A stretch of 64,000 bases of DNA from Tenodera sinensis (Eukaryota > Arthropoda > Insecta > Mantodea > Mantidae): contig CM060965.1 of assembly GCA_030765045.1 (NCBI GenBank), positions 60,441,287-60,505,286 on the forward strand, read 5' to 3'. How positions within the stretch are numbered: position 1 is the first letter of the stretch; every line of letters begins with the position of its first letter. Shown here one piece after another: positions 9,401-24,400 of the stretch. The position numbers and the translations under genes are program-made. Below the pieces are notes generated by a model. The model was not told where the DNA came from. It saw nothing but the letters and a program-made list of their open reading frames with translations, and did not search any database.

Positions 9401-12400
9401 TATAAATTTTCATCCTAATTATTGGAGACCTTTCCGTGACAAGACCTTGACTATCCTAGCTTGTTTGTTGAAATTGGCCCATTGACAGAGAAATTATGGA
9501 CAACATAAGGTTTAGAGTAATTGTGAGTGTTACACGTAGACTAAGATAGCAAAGTCAACTTTCTTTAGGTTTTCTGAAAGCTCTTGACGAGACCTTTAAT
9601 ATCCTGGCTTGTTTGTTGAAATTATGGCCAAAATAAGGTTTAGACTGTGACTGTTACACGTAGACTAACATAGCCACATTGTAAAACTGGTGCCCGTTAA
9701 GAAAACAGTTACATGAAAGCCATATACATGAATATGAGTCCTAAAGGTACAACAACAACATTTGCATTTACGTTCAAAAGTATTGGAAAGCACGAATGCT
9801 AATGGCTTCATTGCCAGATGCAAGGCACTAGAAAACAACAACAACTTTCTTTAGGTTTTCTGAAAGCTCTTGACAAGACCTTTAATATCCTGGCTTGTTT
9901 GTTGAAATTGGCCCATTAACAGAGAAATTATGGCCAAAATAAGGTTTAGAGTAATTGTGATTGTTAGACGTAAAATCACGTTTTTTCAGGAATGACACCT
10001 ATATAGAACTTAGAAAGCAAAACCCTATCTGAATACAAAATTTGATCAAAATCTTTAGAGCCATTTCCAAATTGCACAGAATATATATATATACACAAGA
10101 ATTGCTTGTTTAAATATATAAGATTTTCATTGTAAGTATCTCTTAATGTTTAAAACAATCAAGGGAATCTTTTCATTAAAACACTAACTTACATTGGCAC
10201 TCAGACTTTCTGCTTTGTTTACTAGGAGCTCTAGTCGTTCCCCTCGACTTGCTACATTATCTGAAATAGAAACAAGGAAATATGAACTTCTTTGACTAAA
10301 AGATACAGATATACTCTTTTACTTTCTCTCAGGCAGTTAGTTACACACAATGCAATGGATATCTGCATAAGTTTTTAGAGTACCTACTAATGCTATATAA
10401 TCCAATGTACATTCTCATACTACACAAATGTTTATTTCTAAGGGTTCACTCTGGACTGAGTCAAGAAAAACGTGTCTGCAACTGAATGGCAAATGATATT
10501 TTGGAACAGATGTTTGTGACTGATTCATTTATTCATTTATTGAGTCATTGATTTATTTATTGATTGACTCATTCATTTATTAGTCTTCAACATGTAAGGT
10601 TACCATAATAAACAAAGAACTTATTGAAAAAATGATAAAAGTGTCTTCCTGGCTAATACTTTTAGCAGAGGAAAGACAAAATTACATTTCCAGTGAAATT
10701 ATTTTCAACTTTTTATCCGATAGCAAACACAGGGAGCAATGCTTTTCAGTCAAGATACCAACAAGCAAAAGTAGTGTGAGGCACTCTACAGTTGCACTGT
10801 TTTGTTCCAGTATCTGTATCTCAAGCATTACTTTTTGTAAAGAAATACCCCTGGTTTTACCTCCGTGCTAGTGTCCACAAAGTACTAATTCATAGATCTC
10901 AGATCCTAAATCCAGCATTGATATTCATCTGAGGAGTCACAAGAGGCACATTACAAGGATATTGAAAGATTCCGACAGCACCTAACAAGAACAACTCGCC
11001 AAATGAATGAATTGCTGAATAATTTGGTGTCATCAAATCCTTTATTTTTGAGTTTACGAAAGCCATATGAAAAACTTAAGACTCCTCTCTGTACAGAAGC
11101 ACAAAAGTAGCTGTATTTGAGTGAAAGAACTGATTTTAGCAAGGGGAAGAAGAAAAGAGAGCAAGCATGGACGATGAACAGGAACATCAGAGACTGATGT
11201 GGAGTACGGTAATTCACAAAATGCATCAATTTGAGATAACACCACTAAATAACAAACTATACTAAATTTATGCATTGATACATGTTTTATAGCTGTTAAT
11301 ATTAATTTTACCCATCTTTGAGATCAATTGTTCCATAAAGGTACTTTTGTCCCATTTTGACAGCCAATGAGCGCTGGTGTGAATCTGGAAAATTTTCTTG
11401 TACATTGTTATGGCCTACATGGTTGCAAGCAACAAGATGTACCCATTTATATCTCTCCATGGTACTGGATGATGGTATCTTAATGTAGGTCATGTGAGTT
11501 ATATTTTTGTTATTCTGAATGAGTATACGAATTCATTCTGCGTGCACACGCACACACACAATCCCTAAAAAAACACCAATAATACTTAGTATGTTGTGTG
11601 GAATGGGAAACTGATTGGTTTTCAAGATAACTCCACAGAAAACAGTTGAGAGGTATCGGATCTGCCAACCGTGCTGACCATGGAACTGGTCCACCTCTAG
11701 CAATCCATCGATTTCAATAAGCAACATTGAGGTGATTCTGCACATTGAGATGATTTACATCAAAGTGTGCTGGGGCTCATGTGAGCCATTTCCGCAACTT
11801 TGTATAGCCAAAGTAGTTTCAGGGACACTTTTTGAAAATTGTAAGTTGTGATAAAGCCTGAGCATGCAATTTTTTGTGTAGATAGGTCAAATCAAATGAT
11901 TAGTGGTGGAAAATTACAGTAGAGGGTACTTTTCTAAAGTTGAAAAGATTACTATAATCTTTGCTGAGTCAAAGTATAAGTACCACACATTTTTTTTTTT
12001 TCAGATTGGTCATGCACAGTTCCAAGAAGGGTAGAAAATGGTGTAGCAGTTAACCATCCTTAGAAAATAGTTCTGAAAGCCTAAGTATCAGCATCTTACT
12101 ATCTAGAAAATGAATGCACCTATACATTATTTATTTATGCCAACAAACTTACTGTTGGTGTTTTTAAACACACAAGCCGTGTGTGGGCAAAGTTTGAGAG
12201 GTAGAACTGGAATTTAAAAATTCAATGCCACAACTGGGATTTGAACCACAGACCTTCCGCTTACCAGGCAGCTGCTCTACCACTGAGCTATTGTGACAAA
12301 CTATGGCATTGAATTTTTAAGTTCCAGTTCTACCTCTCGCACCTATACATTTTATTTTTGGATCTTAAAATACAACAGTATATTGGTAACAGCCACAGTT

Positions 12401-15400
12401 CAGAGCACTGATTGCTGTCAACACAGTGGTATCAGTAATGTCATTCCTGGGAATAGCATTTTCAATCATTTCACCAATCCATCAGTAATGATCAATTATA
12501 AAGTGACTGTTAAACTTATTATAAAAATAAAGTGTGTAGAACAGTGGAGCATGTTATTAAAATGTATAAACTTATTAGCCAACTTTTAAAAATGGTTTTG
12601 CTCCACTCACATCATTTACATTAACAGAGTAGAGAAATTGTTAAAAAATCAAGAATATCAAGAAATACCAAAGGACCCTTTAAAATTCCACATAGTCACG
12701 GAACACTAGTTCATTAAAGAAAGCAGGATCATTCCTGTCTTTATAAAACATAAGCTGATACTTAACAACCCAGTACTACTGAAGCTGCACTTCTCTTCTG
12801 GCTCTACAGCCCTTGGTGAGCTTTGGCATAATGCAGAATATCTCCACATATCTCTATCTTCTGCTTTACTTTTCCACCCTCAGATTCCAATCTTTCTTAG
12901 GTCTTTCATTACAGCATCTAATCACCTTGTTTTCGGTCTTCCTTTTTTTCTTCTAGCATACAATCTTCCTTTCAATACTCTTTTTGGCATTCTGTCTTTT
13001 GTCATCCTCTCTATATGCCCTAACCATCTTATTCTTTGTGCCTTTATAAACAAAACAATATCTTGCTGATTAATTAGTTCTTCTATCTCATAATTATATC
13101 TTAAAACTGAAGCTGTACTGTCTACCAAAAATCTATTAAGATGATAGCATTAAAGTGAGTGGAGCAACAGTATTTTAAAAGGTGACAAATCCCAGTTGTG
13201 GCATTAAATTTTTAAGTTCCAGTTCTACCTCTTAAAATTTATAAATTTTAATGAAGTCACTGTGTGGCTTGACTGTTGTATCTCTTAACATTTTATTGCA
13301 GGTCTGTATGTGGAATTTATACAATATGTCATATCTTATTCTGAGAAGAGCTTAAAGAATAAAATGTTACATTAATCTCTTTGCAAATGTTCCTTTCTTT
13401 TGTTTATAAGTACTGAGTTTCTGCTGCCAAACTCAATATCACAGCACAATTTTAAATATACAGAAAAAAACAACTTCCGCAAGATGTATTCAGAATGCTT
13501 ATCATGAAAAAATAAAAGTTTTTAAACAGCTGAAACTTATATGAACTTTTAATACAAGACATGAGAACTAACTGTTGTGCTCTATTGCACTAGGGTGATA
13601 AAATGTTTATGCTCTTCCATTGTTACTAACTTTTATTTCAAGTCCAATGACATACCAATTAACCTTTGTATTTGCACATGTTTAATAAATTGACTCAGTT
13701 TGATTAGCTTTTATATTTCATCATGACCTTTTACAGATTAATTTCTCATGGCAGCCACATAATCTGTTTGTGATTCAAATTGCGATATAATTTATTGTGA
13801 CGTTTCTTGTGTTGGCAGTCTTGTACTTTCTCTGATCTGAATTGCTTTTCTTTTATCTATGACTGAATAATCATAAATGGCAGCAGGTATGGTTATGTAT
13901 GAAATTTAATTCCAAGAGTCTGGCCTATCTTGGTGTAGATAAAGGTGGTGGTGGTGGTGGTGGTGACGGTGGTGGTGACGGTGGCGGTGATGGTGGTGGT
14001 GGTGGTAGCAGTGGCGGTAATAATGATGGTAATGATGGTAATGATGGTGTGTCAGGTGAACTTATGGAAGCTGTGGAAAAGATACAAATTGGAATTGCTG
14101 CAAAAAAAAATTCCACAAAACAATATGAACATATAATCACTTCATTTGACTGGTGAAAGGTAAGCACTGCAAAAAATCAACAAAAATCTACATTTTCATT
14201 GCACACATCTGTTAATCTCGCTCTAAGCATCATTTCTCTTAGTTGAATATAAGCTCAGAATCCACTTAGTAGTTTTTTTGTTATTATACAAATCTTAGGG
14301 CTGTCTAAACAAATAACACAAGCTACACATATTAAAACATTTTCACTCACAAAGAAAAATTTACTTTTAACACTTGTTTCATAGATGTTTAAGGTTTTGT
14401 GTACCTTAACTTTCACTTTATACTACAAGGGTCGGCTGATAAGCCCCGGGCCTCATATAGAGATGATGCCACTGGGCCAGTTTGATGGATAGCATTATAT
14501 AGTTTAACTCTAGACTAGCTTGTATCCATAGTTAGCTTGTTTAGTTTTTGAATGACAGCATTTTACACAAGACAAGTGTAGAGGTTTCACGAAAATGTAG
14601 AATTTGGAAAAACAAGCAGTGATTAAATACTTCCAATGCCTAAAGAAATCAAGGAGGCAATGGACATACATTGAAAGACTGTGCCCCTTCATATACAATG
14701 ATTAAAAGGTGGGTTGCAGAATTTAAAATGGGATGTACGAGCACTAGTGATGAGCCTCACTCTGGACACCCTGTGAAAGTCACAACTCAAGAAATCATTG
14801 AAAAAATTTATCGTTTAGTACTGGAAGACCGCAGATTAAAGTTGAGATAGAGGCTGTAAACATATCAGAAGAACATGCAGGTAATATTTTAAGTAATGTT
14901 TTGGGTTTCACAAGGTCTGTGCAAGATGGGTGCTGTGTTTGTTGAAACCTGATCAAAAATTGCAAAGAAAAACTGTTTCTGTTAAGAATTTGGAACTCTA
15001 CTGTAAAAATCCCAGTGAATTTTTGAGACGGCTTATTACCATAGATGAAACTTGGATATATCACTACACTCCAGAAAGTAAATCACAGTCAAAACAGTGG
15101 ATTGCACCTGGTGAACCAACTCCAGCAGTAGTGCCCTTCTATATTCCTCTTCTGTCACCTCCTCTGGTTTCCTCTGGTTTCCTCTGGCACATTCCCAGAT
15201 AAGTGAAATTTTCTAGCCAGGAAAGGTAATCTAACTTTTGACACCCCTGTGATTCCTTGGAAGCTTGCAGCGCATACTGACAATACTCGGCCATCATTAG
15301 TTCTCCCATTGTGTTTAATGCTTAACAGTCTGCTTTCTATCTGCAGCCTCTTTATTCACCACTCTGCGATTAGGAGATGTAATACCATATATTTCATAAG

Positions 15401-18400
15401 GAATTTAACTTTCTATTTTGTTGAGCACAGAAAGGAGTTGGTGAAATCTACTTATATTATTATAAGTCAAATCAGCTGCGTCACAGTGCTTATGCCCTTT
15501 ACTTTTAGGATTTCGTGGAGTGCACTCAAGACCATGTGAACATGTAATTGCTGGAGTATGAGCTTTCCTTGACTTGCATTTTGATTTCCTTTCCTTGGTT
15601 TTATAAGTCCTACCTCCCGCGCATTCTACGACTGGTACAGTTTCACAATCTAAGCTCCTGTCCATTGTGCATAGTACAGTGCAGTGTCTCAACTAAGAAT
15701 AAAAATGCCATGTAAGTATAACAAAGCTTGCAGAGGCACCTGCCTGCTGTGCAAGGGATCCCAGGTTCGATTCACGGCAGGGGGTAGGAATTTTTCTCCA
15801 GCCAAGATTATTCCTCATCCTTCCCTGAGTCTGGAAGTATGAATGAAAGTGTGAATATGTGTGAATTCAATGTATAAAAACCCCCAAAGACCGAAAAACC
15901 CACTGTTAAATGAGTAACACCATTACCAATAGGCAAGGCTGCCGATATGGCCTCTGCAGTTAAAAGCGGGGTATAAATGGAACAAAAAAAGAAAAAAAGC
16001 TTGCAGAAAAGAATGTGAAATCCAAGCGCACAACCTAAGTTTGCAGTTATCGCCAACAATGCAGCAGTGTACAAAGCTTGCAGAAATGATTGAAAATTCC
16101 TAGAATCAAATAATCACAATAGTGAGATGGCAGTCAATGCCAACATGCATTTTATAGAATTGAGGTTGCTACACTCTGCAGCATAAAATCATAAAATTGT
16201 AACTATTGACCTTTGCTGAGCAAGTGCATCTATTGAGTTTTGAAAAAAACTGCTAATATTCCCTACCTTCTACACAGGACACGAATCGAATTTTGTAAAA
16301 TCTGATTTCACAGAATGATGCAGAAGGTGAAAATTATGCCGATATTATATGTAACTCAATTTCGTTAAATTTTGCATCTATCGAGTTTTGAAAAAATGCT
16401 CCTCAATTGTCCAAGGAAAGATTGACTGTTTTCCTATGTGGTTTTATGTCAGGTGAAATGGAAAAATGCCTAATGATTGGTAAGGCTGCTAAGCCAAGAT
16501 GCTTCAAAAACATCGACCTTCAGAACCTGCCTGTTGTTTGCAGATCCAATAAAAAGGCTTGGATGATGCCCCAGGTCATGGAAGAATGGTTAACAGCATT
16601 TAATGGAAAAATGAGGAGACAAAACTGGCATGTTCTATTTTTTTTTGTGGATAATGCAACATGTCACCCACACATCAAACATTCCAATGTCCAACTTGCT
16701 TGGTTCCCTCCAAACACTACAAGTGATACTCAACCGTTGAACCAAGGTATCATTCAGAATGTCAAAGTATATTTGTAAACTGTTAATGCAGTCTTTGCTC
16801 ACTAATATGGATTCCACATCATCTGCCTCTGAGCTAGCCAGAAAAATACCAATTCTAGATGTGGTACTTTGGATAAGCTAAGCAGCAAAGAAACAATGAC
16901 AAAGTGTTTTGGAAAAGCAGATTTTCCAATGGGTCAAGTTATTGTCTGTGAAGAAAATGAGGATGAGATTCAAGAGTTACAAAACTACATCAATGAAGGT
17001 GCTTTCAGTTGCAGTGCCATGGAATATATCAACATAGACAGTGATGTGCAAACTAAAACAGACACAGTTGATATAGATACCTTAATTGAGAATATGCAAT
17101 ATCGGAAAGAAGAAGAAAAGGGAAGGAAGACAAAGAGGAATATGTTCCTGAGTTGGAAGAAGAGTGTAGGCTGAAGACTTATCAGGATGCTGTCAGAAGT
17201 TTAAAGGAACTGCAGCAATTCGCTCTATGGTGAAACAACCTGGACATGTCAGGTGTGAGCTCTCACGGCCAAAGTGTTTGTGGAAAGTCAAGCAGCTAAG
17301 CCACAATATGTCCAGAAAACTCTCCTTGACTAAGGAAAAATTGAAGCAACAGAATCTAAATTAAGAACAAATTAGAAACTAAAACCTCCACTTATCTTAT
17401 TAATATTGCAAGGTGGTATACTGAGACTAGTTTCAAGTTGCATCCAACTTATTCTCAAAGCTATCCAAACTACTCCAATAGTTTCTAATTTGTTCTCCTT
17501 GACTATTTGAAAAAATAAGTGAATCATGTATACAGCTATTTTCGTTCGTTATATGTTTTGATGTATATTACACATGCAGCAGAAATGTCTAAATATACAC
17601 ACTTGAATAAGGTACATATTTTATCTCATTCTGTCCATTTATGCATATTCATGGTTTAATTTTGTTAATGACCAGGCCTACCTTTATTAAACAGAAATCT
17701 ATATTTAGCAGAAATTTTCGAGAGTCCTGTTTGATTCCGTTAAAAACAGGTTTTAATGTATACACTAAATAGAAAGACAGTTACAGGTAGATTGTTATGT
17801 TTAATTAATGATATTGGACGTCGCATAAGCAGTATGAATTGTTCAAGTCAGAAATACTAAAGTAAGTGTTTACACATCAAACTAAATACCTGTACCTGAA
17901 CCTGAACTAAACTAATCACTGTGGCATATAGCAATGTTGCAAGATGGGTTGCAGTGCAAAAACTAACTTATTTAAAAAATGGCACATAGCAGGTTTTGGG
18001 TTACACTCTTCAATCATTAATGCTTCACTGTACAATCTGAAAAACAAATATTCTTCTGAAAATAATCAGCTGAAGTCGGGCTATCAAAATTCTACTTACC
18101 AATATTCTTAACCATAATGTTCTTGAGTTCGTCTAGTTCACCATGCACTCTGGATATGCTGTCTATTTCACGTGATTCAGAGTAATGTTTCTGAAATCAA
18201 GAAATTATTTAAATAAAAGGGATGGCTCCAGAATGAGTGGTTAAAAAATACCTTATTTGGAAACCAACCAGTAAAAATCTAAAACTCCAAAAGTTTGGTC
18301 AACCATAATCTTTTAACAGTTTCATTCCATGATACATGACACACATGTGTAGTGGGCATCTCCTCCAAGACAACCCTTCTGCAGTGAAGAACAAGTGCAT

Positions 18401-21400
18401 GCCCTTATCAGGTTTGTCATCAAGAGTTTCAAATGTTACATTCACAAATTAAAGAATAAAGGCAATTCTAATTCAGAATTCAGCAAGAACCATATTCACC
18501 TGCTGCAAAACTTCTTTCAAAATGTGAAATCTTTATTACACCATTCATTACCATTGTGAGGTGAAACGATGAGCAAATACAGACATATGGCGAAGTAGGG
18601 CTGTGCACCTGGTGTTCAGGGAGCAGACTGCTCATGACCTTGACTGATAACTATGTTTAGCAAGTAAAAATACGTCCTCTACTTACCAGTAGAGAAAGTA
18701 AAAATGATCACTCAAGGTATCATATGAGTTGCCCAAGCCGGCAATAGTGTATCAATAAGAAAACCCTCATCAAATTCAAAGCAAGACATTATTAAAAGGT
18801 ATTTCTGGGCTGTTATGCTGTGGTCTCCAGTGACCAGAATAACAGCCCAGAAATAACTTCTAGTTATGAGCAATTCCGTGAATATGTCATACTGAGTGTT
18901 AGAATTTGAAATCAATGTTTCACTTTTTTTACTGAGGAAAGATGATGCTAGATATTCCAAAGTATCTTATGAAGTGAAAAATAAATGTTTTTCACGTGAA
19001 TATGGGTTCAAATTTCACTTCTTACCCACATATTTCCAAAACACTAAAAATAAGCGTGAATAGCGGTGATTTTCATATCAATATTTCAGGAGCTATGTAC
19101 AACTGTTTTAATTTTTTTTTTTTATGTACATTACACAATGACTCTTCATCTTCAAAACGTGTATATGGCTAATAATTTTCAACACTTACAATGGCTTCAT
19201 TGCCAGATGCAAGGCACTAGAAAACAACAACATAAATAATCCTTAGAGCCTGTTTAGTTATTACTGTGTGTCGATGTCAGATAGTCACGGTAAATAAGGA
19301 TAAAGTTCTCTGCACGGAAAAGTAATAGACTGAAATAAATATCTTTTTGGATTCTGGGTCATTACAATATAACAAATAAAAAAGTATCAGAAAGTTTTCC
19401 TCTAAAGTCATTCGTTTTCCCACAAAACACGTGACTATCGGACAATTGGTGCTGGCGCCCTGTGGTCGTCATACGCGTACAGTGCTTGTGAGGCTTCAGT
19501 CAGGATAGACTATCAGTCCGTTTCTGACTCCATGGCTAAAACACCAGCCCAAAGACAACGTGAATACAAACAATATCTGAAGGAGCAAAACAGTTATCCA
19601 CAATGGAAGGAAAAAATAAAAGTGACTATGAGGAAAGGAAGAGCAATACTGAAATAAACAAAACAAGGAAGAGAACACCTCTAGTCTGAATTAGGAGACA
19701 TAAACAAGCACAGCGGGCAAGACAAGATAAGAGACCAAGGGATTGATAAGGATACTCCAACATCAGCGGGTTTCAAAAGCAGACAGCATTATGGAAAGTG
19801 CAGAAAACGTGTTGAGGAAGCATTGCCGCAATCTCCACGCAAAAGAAAAGAAATGATTCGTAAGTTAGCAGTTGAAGAGGGATTACATGTTGTAAAACCA
19901 AAGCATTCTGTCCCAGTATCAGGAAAACAACTATCAGAGGAACTTAAAAGTGCAATCATCAAGTTCTGTCAGGATGATTCAATATCTTACCAAGCTCCTG
20001 AAAGAGATGATTTTATTGAAATCCATGTTCAAGGAGAAACAAAAGAAGCTCGCATTAGGTATCAAGTGGTAACATTAAAAGAAGTACATGCACTCTTTCT
20101 AGAAGATCGAGAAGAAATGTCCGTGGGGTTGACAAAATTTGCTGAATTACGCCCTGCTCACGTGCGTCTTCAAAGTCAGATCCCACATGTGTGCACATGC
20201 ATTATACATGAAAATACGAAGTTTCTTCTCAAAGCATTGTGTAAAAATCACGTACTCACTGAGACTGAATTTCGTAAGTTCATAGCGCAAGTGGTTTGTG
20301 ATCAGAAATCGAGTGAGTGTAAGTAGGGAGGATGCTCCAACTGCCCGGGATTGAGTGGAGCAGACATTTCGGATAAACTTGCTAATTCTCCATGCGAATG
20401 GAAGCTGTGGAGTTCACGTAATGGAAGAATGGAAATAGAAGTTAAAAAGGGATCTGTAAAAGACTGCATAGCAGAACTGACCCATTGCCTGCCATGTTTC
20501 TTAAATCACGTTTATGTAAAAAGACAGCAATCCGAGGCCTTTAAGAAGGCTGGGGAAAATGTTGCAATTAGTGAAGCTGTGATACAGATCGACTTCTCTG
20601 AGAACTACTCATGCAAGGAGCAAACTGAAATTCAAGCTGTCCAGTAGAACAATACACAGATCTCAATATTTACTGCTGTTGCCTGATATAGGAAAGGAGA
20701 TATTGGTGAAATTCAGAAACAATATTTTGCTTTGGAGTCTGATTATGTATCACATGACAAATATACAGTTGATATTTGCTTAAGGAATATATTTTCGAAA
20801 ATATTGGATATTGTTCTGAATCTTGAACTTGTGAAAGTGTTTTCTGATGGAGCTGCTAGTCATTTTAAGCAGAAATACACATTGAGTCATGAAACATATC
20901 TTTCCGAAGTATTTGGAATCCAAATTGAATGGCACTTCTTCGAATCCTATCACGGAAAGGGGGCAGTAGATGCGATTGGAGGACAAGTGAAGAGGATGAC
21001 ATGGACAGCTGCGAAAGCAGGAAGCAGGATTCAGAGTGCTGAAGAATTTGTTAATACTGTAAGAAAGAAAACCAAATTATATCTTCTTGAGGTTTCTCTG
21101 CCTGAAATTGAAGAAGCAAAAGAATTTCTCGACAAAAGATTTGAACGTATTTCACCTATGCCATCCACTCAGCGGGTTCATTATGTGAAAGTATTAGGAT
21201 TAAATGTTGTGGAATATGCTTTTCTTTCGTGTGTGGAAAGTGTCAGAATGATGCACAACTTTTGGGAATAAAAACAGTGTAGTGATATGCGCGTGCACTA
21301 CGAGGCTACTGCATTTAGCGTTCCTGCACTATAAGGAGTCCAATCCAGAGTGTGTTACAGGTATGTGCTGTGTGCTGTGCTCTCATGTGTCGTCTTTGTT

Positions 21401-24400
21401 ATGGTTTTGAGTCAGCTTTTTATACTTGCAATGACGTAACTGTGATAAGAAGTGAGAGCTGCCAACATGTTTATTCTGTTTATGTTGCATGACAAATGCT
21501 TCTCCAAAGGATATGATTGTCAAAACGATAAATATAATTACACACCTGTGTGTATTACATGTATGTAACGTATAATACGTATCCCTGTGATTTACCATAT
21601 GTTATACCATGTAAAACAAAGGCAAGGTATTACAATTTTCGCATATGTCAGTAAGTCACAAACTAATGTCAGTATAGTCACGCTGACCTTTGAATAAATA
21701 TCTCCAGATGAGAATAACATACCAAACCTTTTTTCAGGTCATTTGAAAGCTTAGAAGTTCCTCTCTCAAGTGATTTTTTCAGAACAAATCAAATAAGAAA
21801 ACTTTCAGAGAAAATGGAGGACAAACGTTTGAAGTTGGACCTGCAGTTGACAAAAATGTCAGTAAGTCACGAAAAGTTTAGCGCTCATTATTAAATAATT
21901 GTTTCACTTTTTTAAGGTTTTTATCTTTCCTATCACAACCGCCAATGTATTCTCTGTCATCGTATGTCGTTAAAATAACATTTTTACACCTATATTGGCC
22001 ATCAGACAGACATTTTAAGAAGAAAATGTAGTGTAAATGTCAGTAAGTCACACGCGGAATTGCTCTTATACTGATTCTGGCCGTGAAAGCCTACACTCTC
22101 TCAATGACACATTCTAAAAATATGATTAGAATTCTTGTTCCCATTCTCTTGTATAAGTGAGAGTCCACTATTCCATGCAAGCCTCTGGAACTGGATCTTG
22201 AGTGGGAATCAGACGTGTTGATAAGTGATGGATTGCCAGGACCTGCACAGTGGTTTGGCTGCTTACCAGCCACTGTGTAGATTTGTCTCTGAACACAGAA
22301 CCAGCTTGCTCAATCCCAAGGTATAAGGACCTCTTGCAGGCGTAAAAGAGAATCATATCCCTAAGTAAGAATTAGTACCAACTTAGAATTAAACACTATT
22401 TCAAAAAATATTGCAAAATTCTAAAAAAGGTAATAAAATCAGCAAGAACATTGCATTATAACAAACTAATCCAACATTCTGACAAAATAAAAACTGGAAT
22501 ATGATAAAAAGAGAAGCAGCTAATACTCATTACAAAACACTCAATAATACTAAACATGGACAACCAAGAAATTAACAAACCCCAGGAAATTATTATTTAT
22601 TTATGCCAACAAACTTACTGTTGGTGTTTTTAAACACACAAGCCGTGTGTGGGCAAAGTTTGAGAGGTAGAACTGGAACTTAAAAATTCAATGCCACAAC
22701 TGGGATTTGAACCACAGACCTTCCGCTTACCGGGCGGATGCTCTACCACTGAGCTATTGTGACAAACTGCCAGAATGGCATTAAATTCTCAAACCAGTTC
22801 GTATTTCTCCTGGTAAACCACAAAGCCAGTCTCACATCAGAGACAAATTACCCCAATGGTGACTTACTATCGTAAGTACTTTATATCCCAGGATTAAATA
22901 ACCTTCAGATGGTAATTCGATGTGAGACTGTTGACACATCCTTCACCATTATCAGAATTCAGTTTAAGGGGATCAACAAAATTAAATTAAAATCATGCTA
23001 AAATAAGAACGAATTAGAAACTAAAAACTTTACTTATCTTAGTAATATTGCAAGATCTTCCAATTTTAGATTCTGTTGCTTCACTGTTAACAGCTTCAAT
23101 TTTTGCTTAGTTAAAATCATGCTCCTTTTCTGTTGGAGTTTAACAAACTTAATTTCTAAGTACACAAGGATTTGTAATACCTTTGCATTTGCCAAAGTTT
23201 ATTCTTCTCTAGTGTACCCATTTTTGTAACCATTCAACCAAAAAACACTAAATATGCCACCACATTTAATCACACTCACCATTTCATTCGCTAACACCTG
23301 CGCAAATTCTGGATTCATGGCATATGCCAAGGCTGTATCTGCTCTGGAACCATAAGTGGTTTGAAATCTCTGCTTTATTTCATTCAAAAACAGGAATGCA
23401 CGCGAACGTTCAAATTCCTGGAAATAGACATATTCAAGCAATTGTTTCACACATTTGAAATTAAAAGTAAACAACATAAAACAAACACAAGCTTTATATA
23501 CAAAACAGTAGTTCCATTTCTTAAATACTAAATATCTAAGGCAACGTAGAGCATCAAGCTAAATGACCTATGCGTAAGTGGCGCAACTTATTTTAACAAC
23601 AGGCACAAAAGCTCAGCTATTCTAAATGGTAAACTATAATGAAATATCTGTTATAACCTAACATAAAATTTAGCTAATTTCCTGCATCACCTGATGTGAA
23701 ATGTATATGTTACATGTGTAAGCGAAATACTGTATTTTGCTTTAATATTAACTACTTCAAGATGATTTTCTTTCTGTTTCCTTACTGTAGCTTCACTATT
23801 TACAATTATGGTGGCGCTATGGCAGCCCAGGTTCGATCCCAAGGACCTTCATGTGATATTCGTGGTGGATGAAGCAGCATCTGGATGGGTTTTCTCTGGG
23901 TTCTCCATTTCCTCCACCACTCATTCCACCAATTGCTGCATCTTTCCATTTATCGATTTCACCTGTATTTCATATCATTCCCTTCCTTACTCTCATACCT
24001 GGTGCTATAGCTATTTTCACGTCATGAAGGTGCAACAGGCTCTTATGGACCATTTTATTCTTATGGAAGAATCAGGTGCGGCATTGCCAAATTTGTGTGT
24101 TTTCAAATGTGACCAAGATAAAGTATGAACACGCATTTCAGTGTAAAATGTGTCGAAGAATACTATGGTATGCACGGTAAACCTTTTATGCAATTGTACA
24201 TTTTTTAAAATAATAAAATGTAAAATTTTGTTGAAAGCAGATTTTTTAACATCGTTCTCGCTCCGCACATTTAAATGTGGTTTTAAACTGAAATAACTGC
24301 AATGAAAAAAATCTGGATTATTCGCTTGCTTTTATAAGCCACGTTAGTATTTGTATTATATCAATATGTCTAAACACATTTTTTTAAAAAAAAAAGTTTA

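Noticed and set aside
13899..14167. Gly-rich, Val-rich and Pro-rich ORFs on both strands
   Set aside because: All three are frames of the same GGT-type microsatellite.
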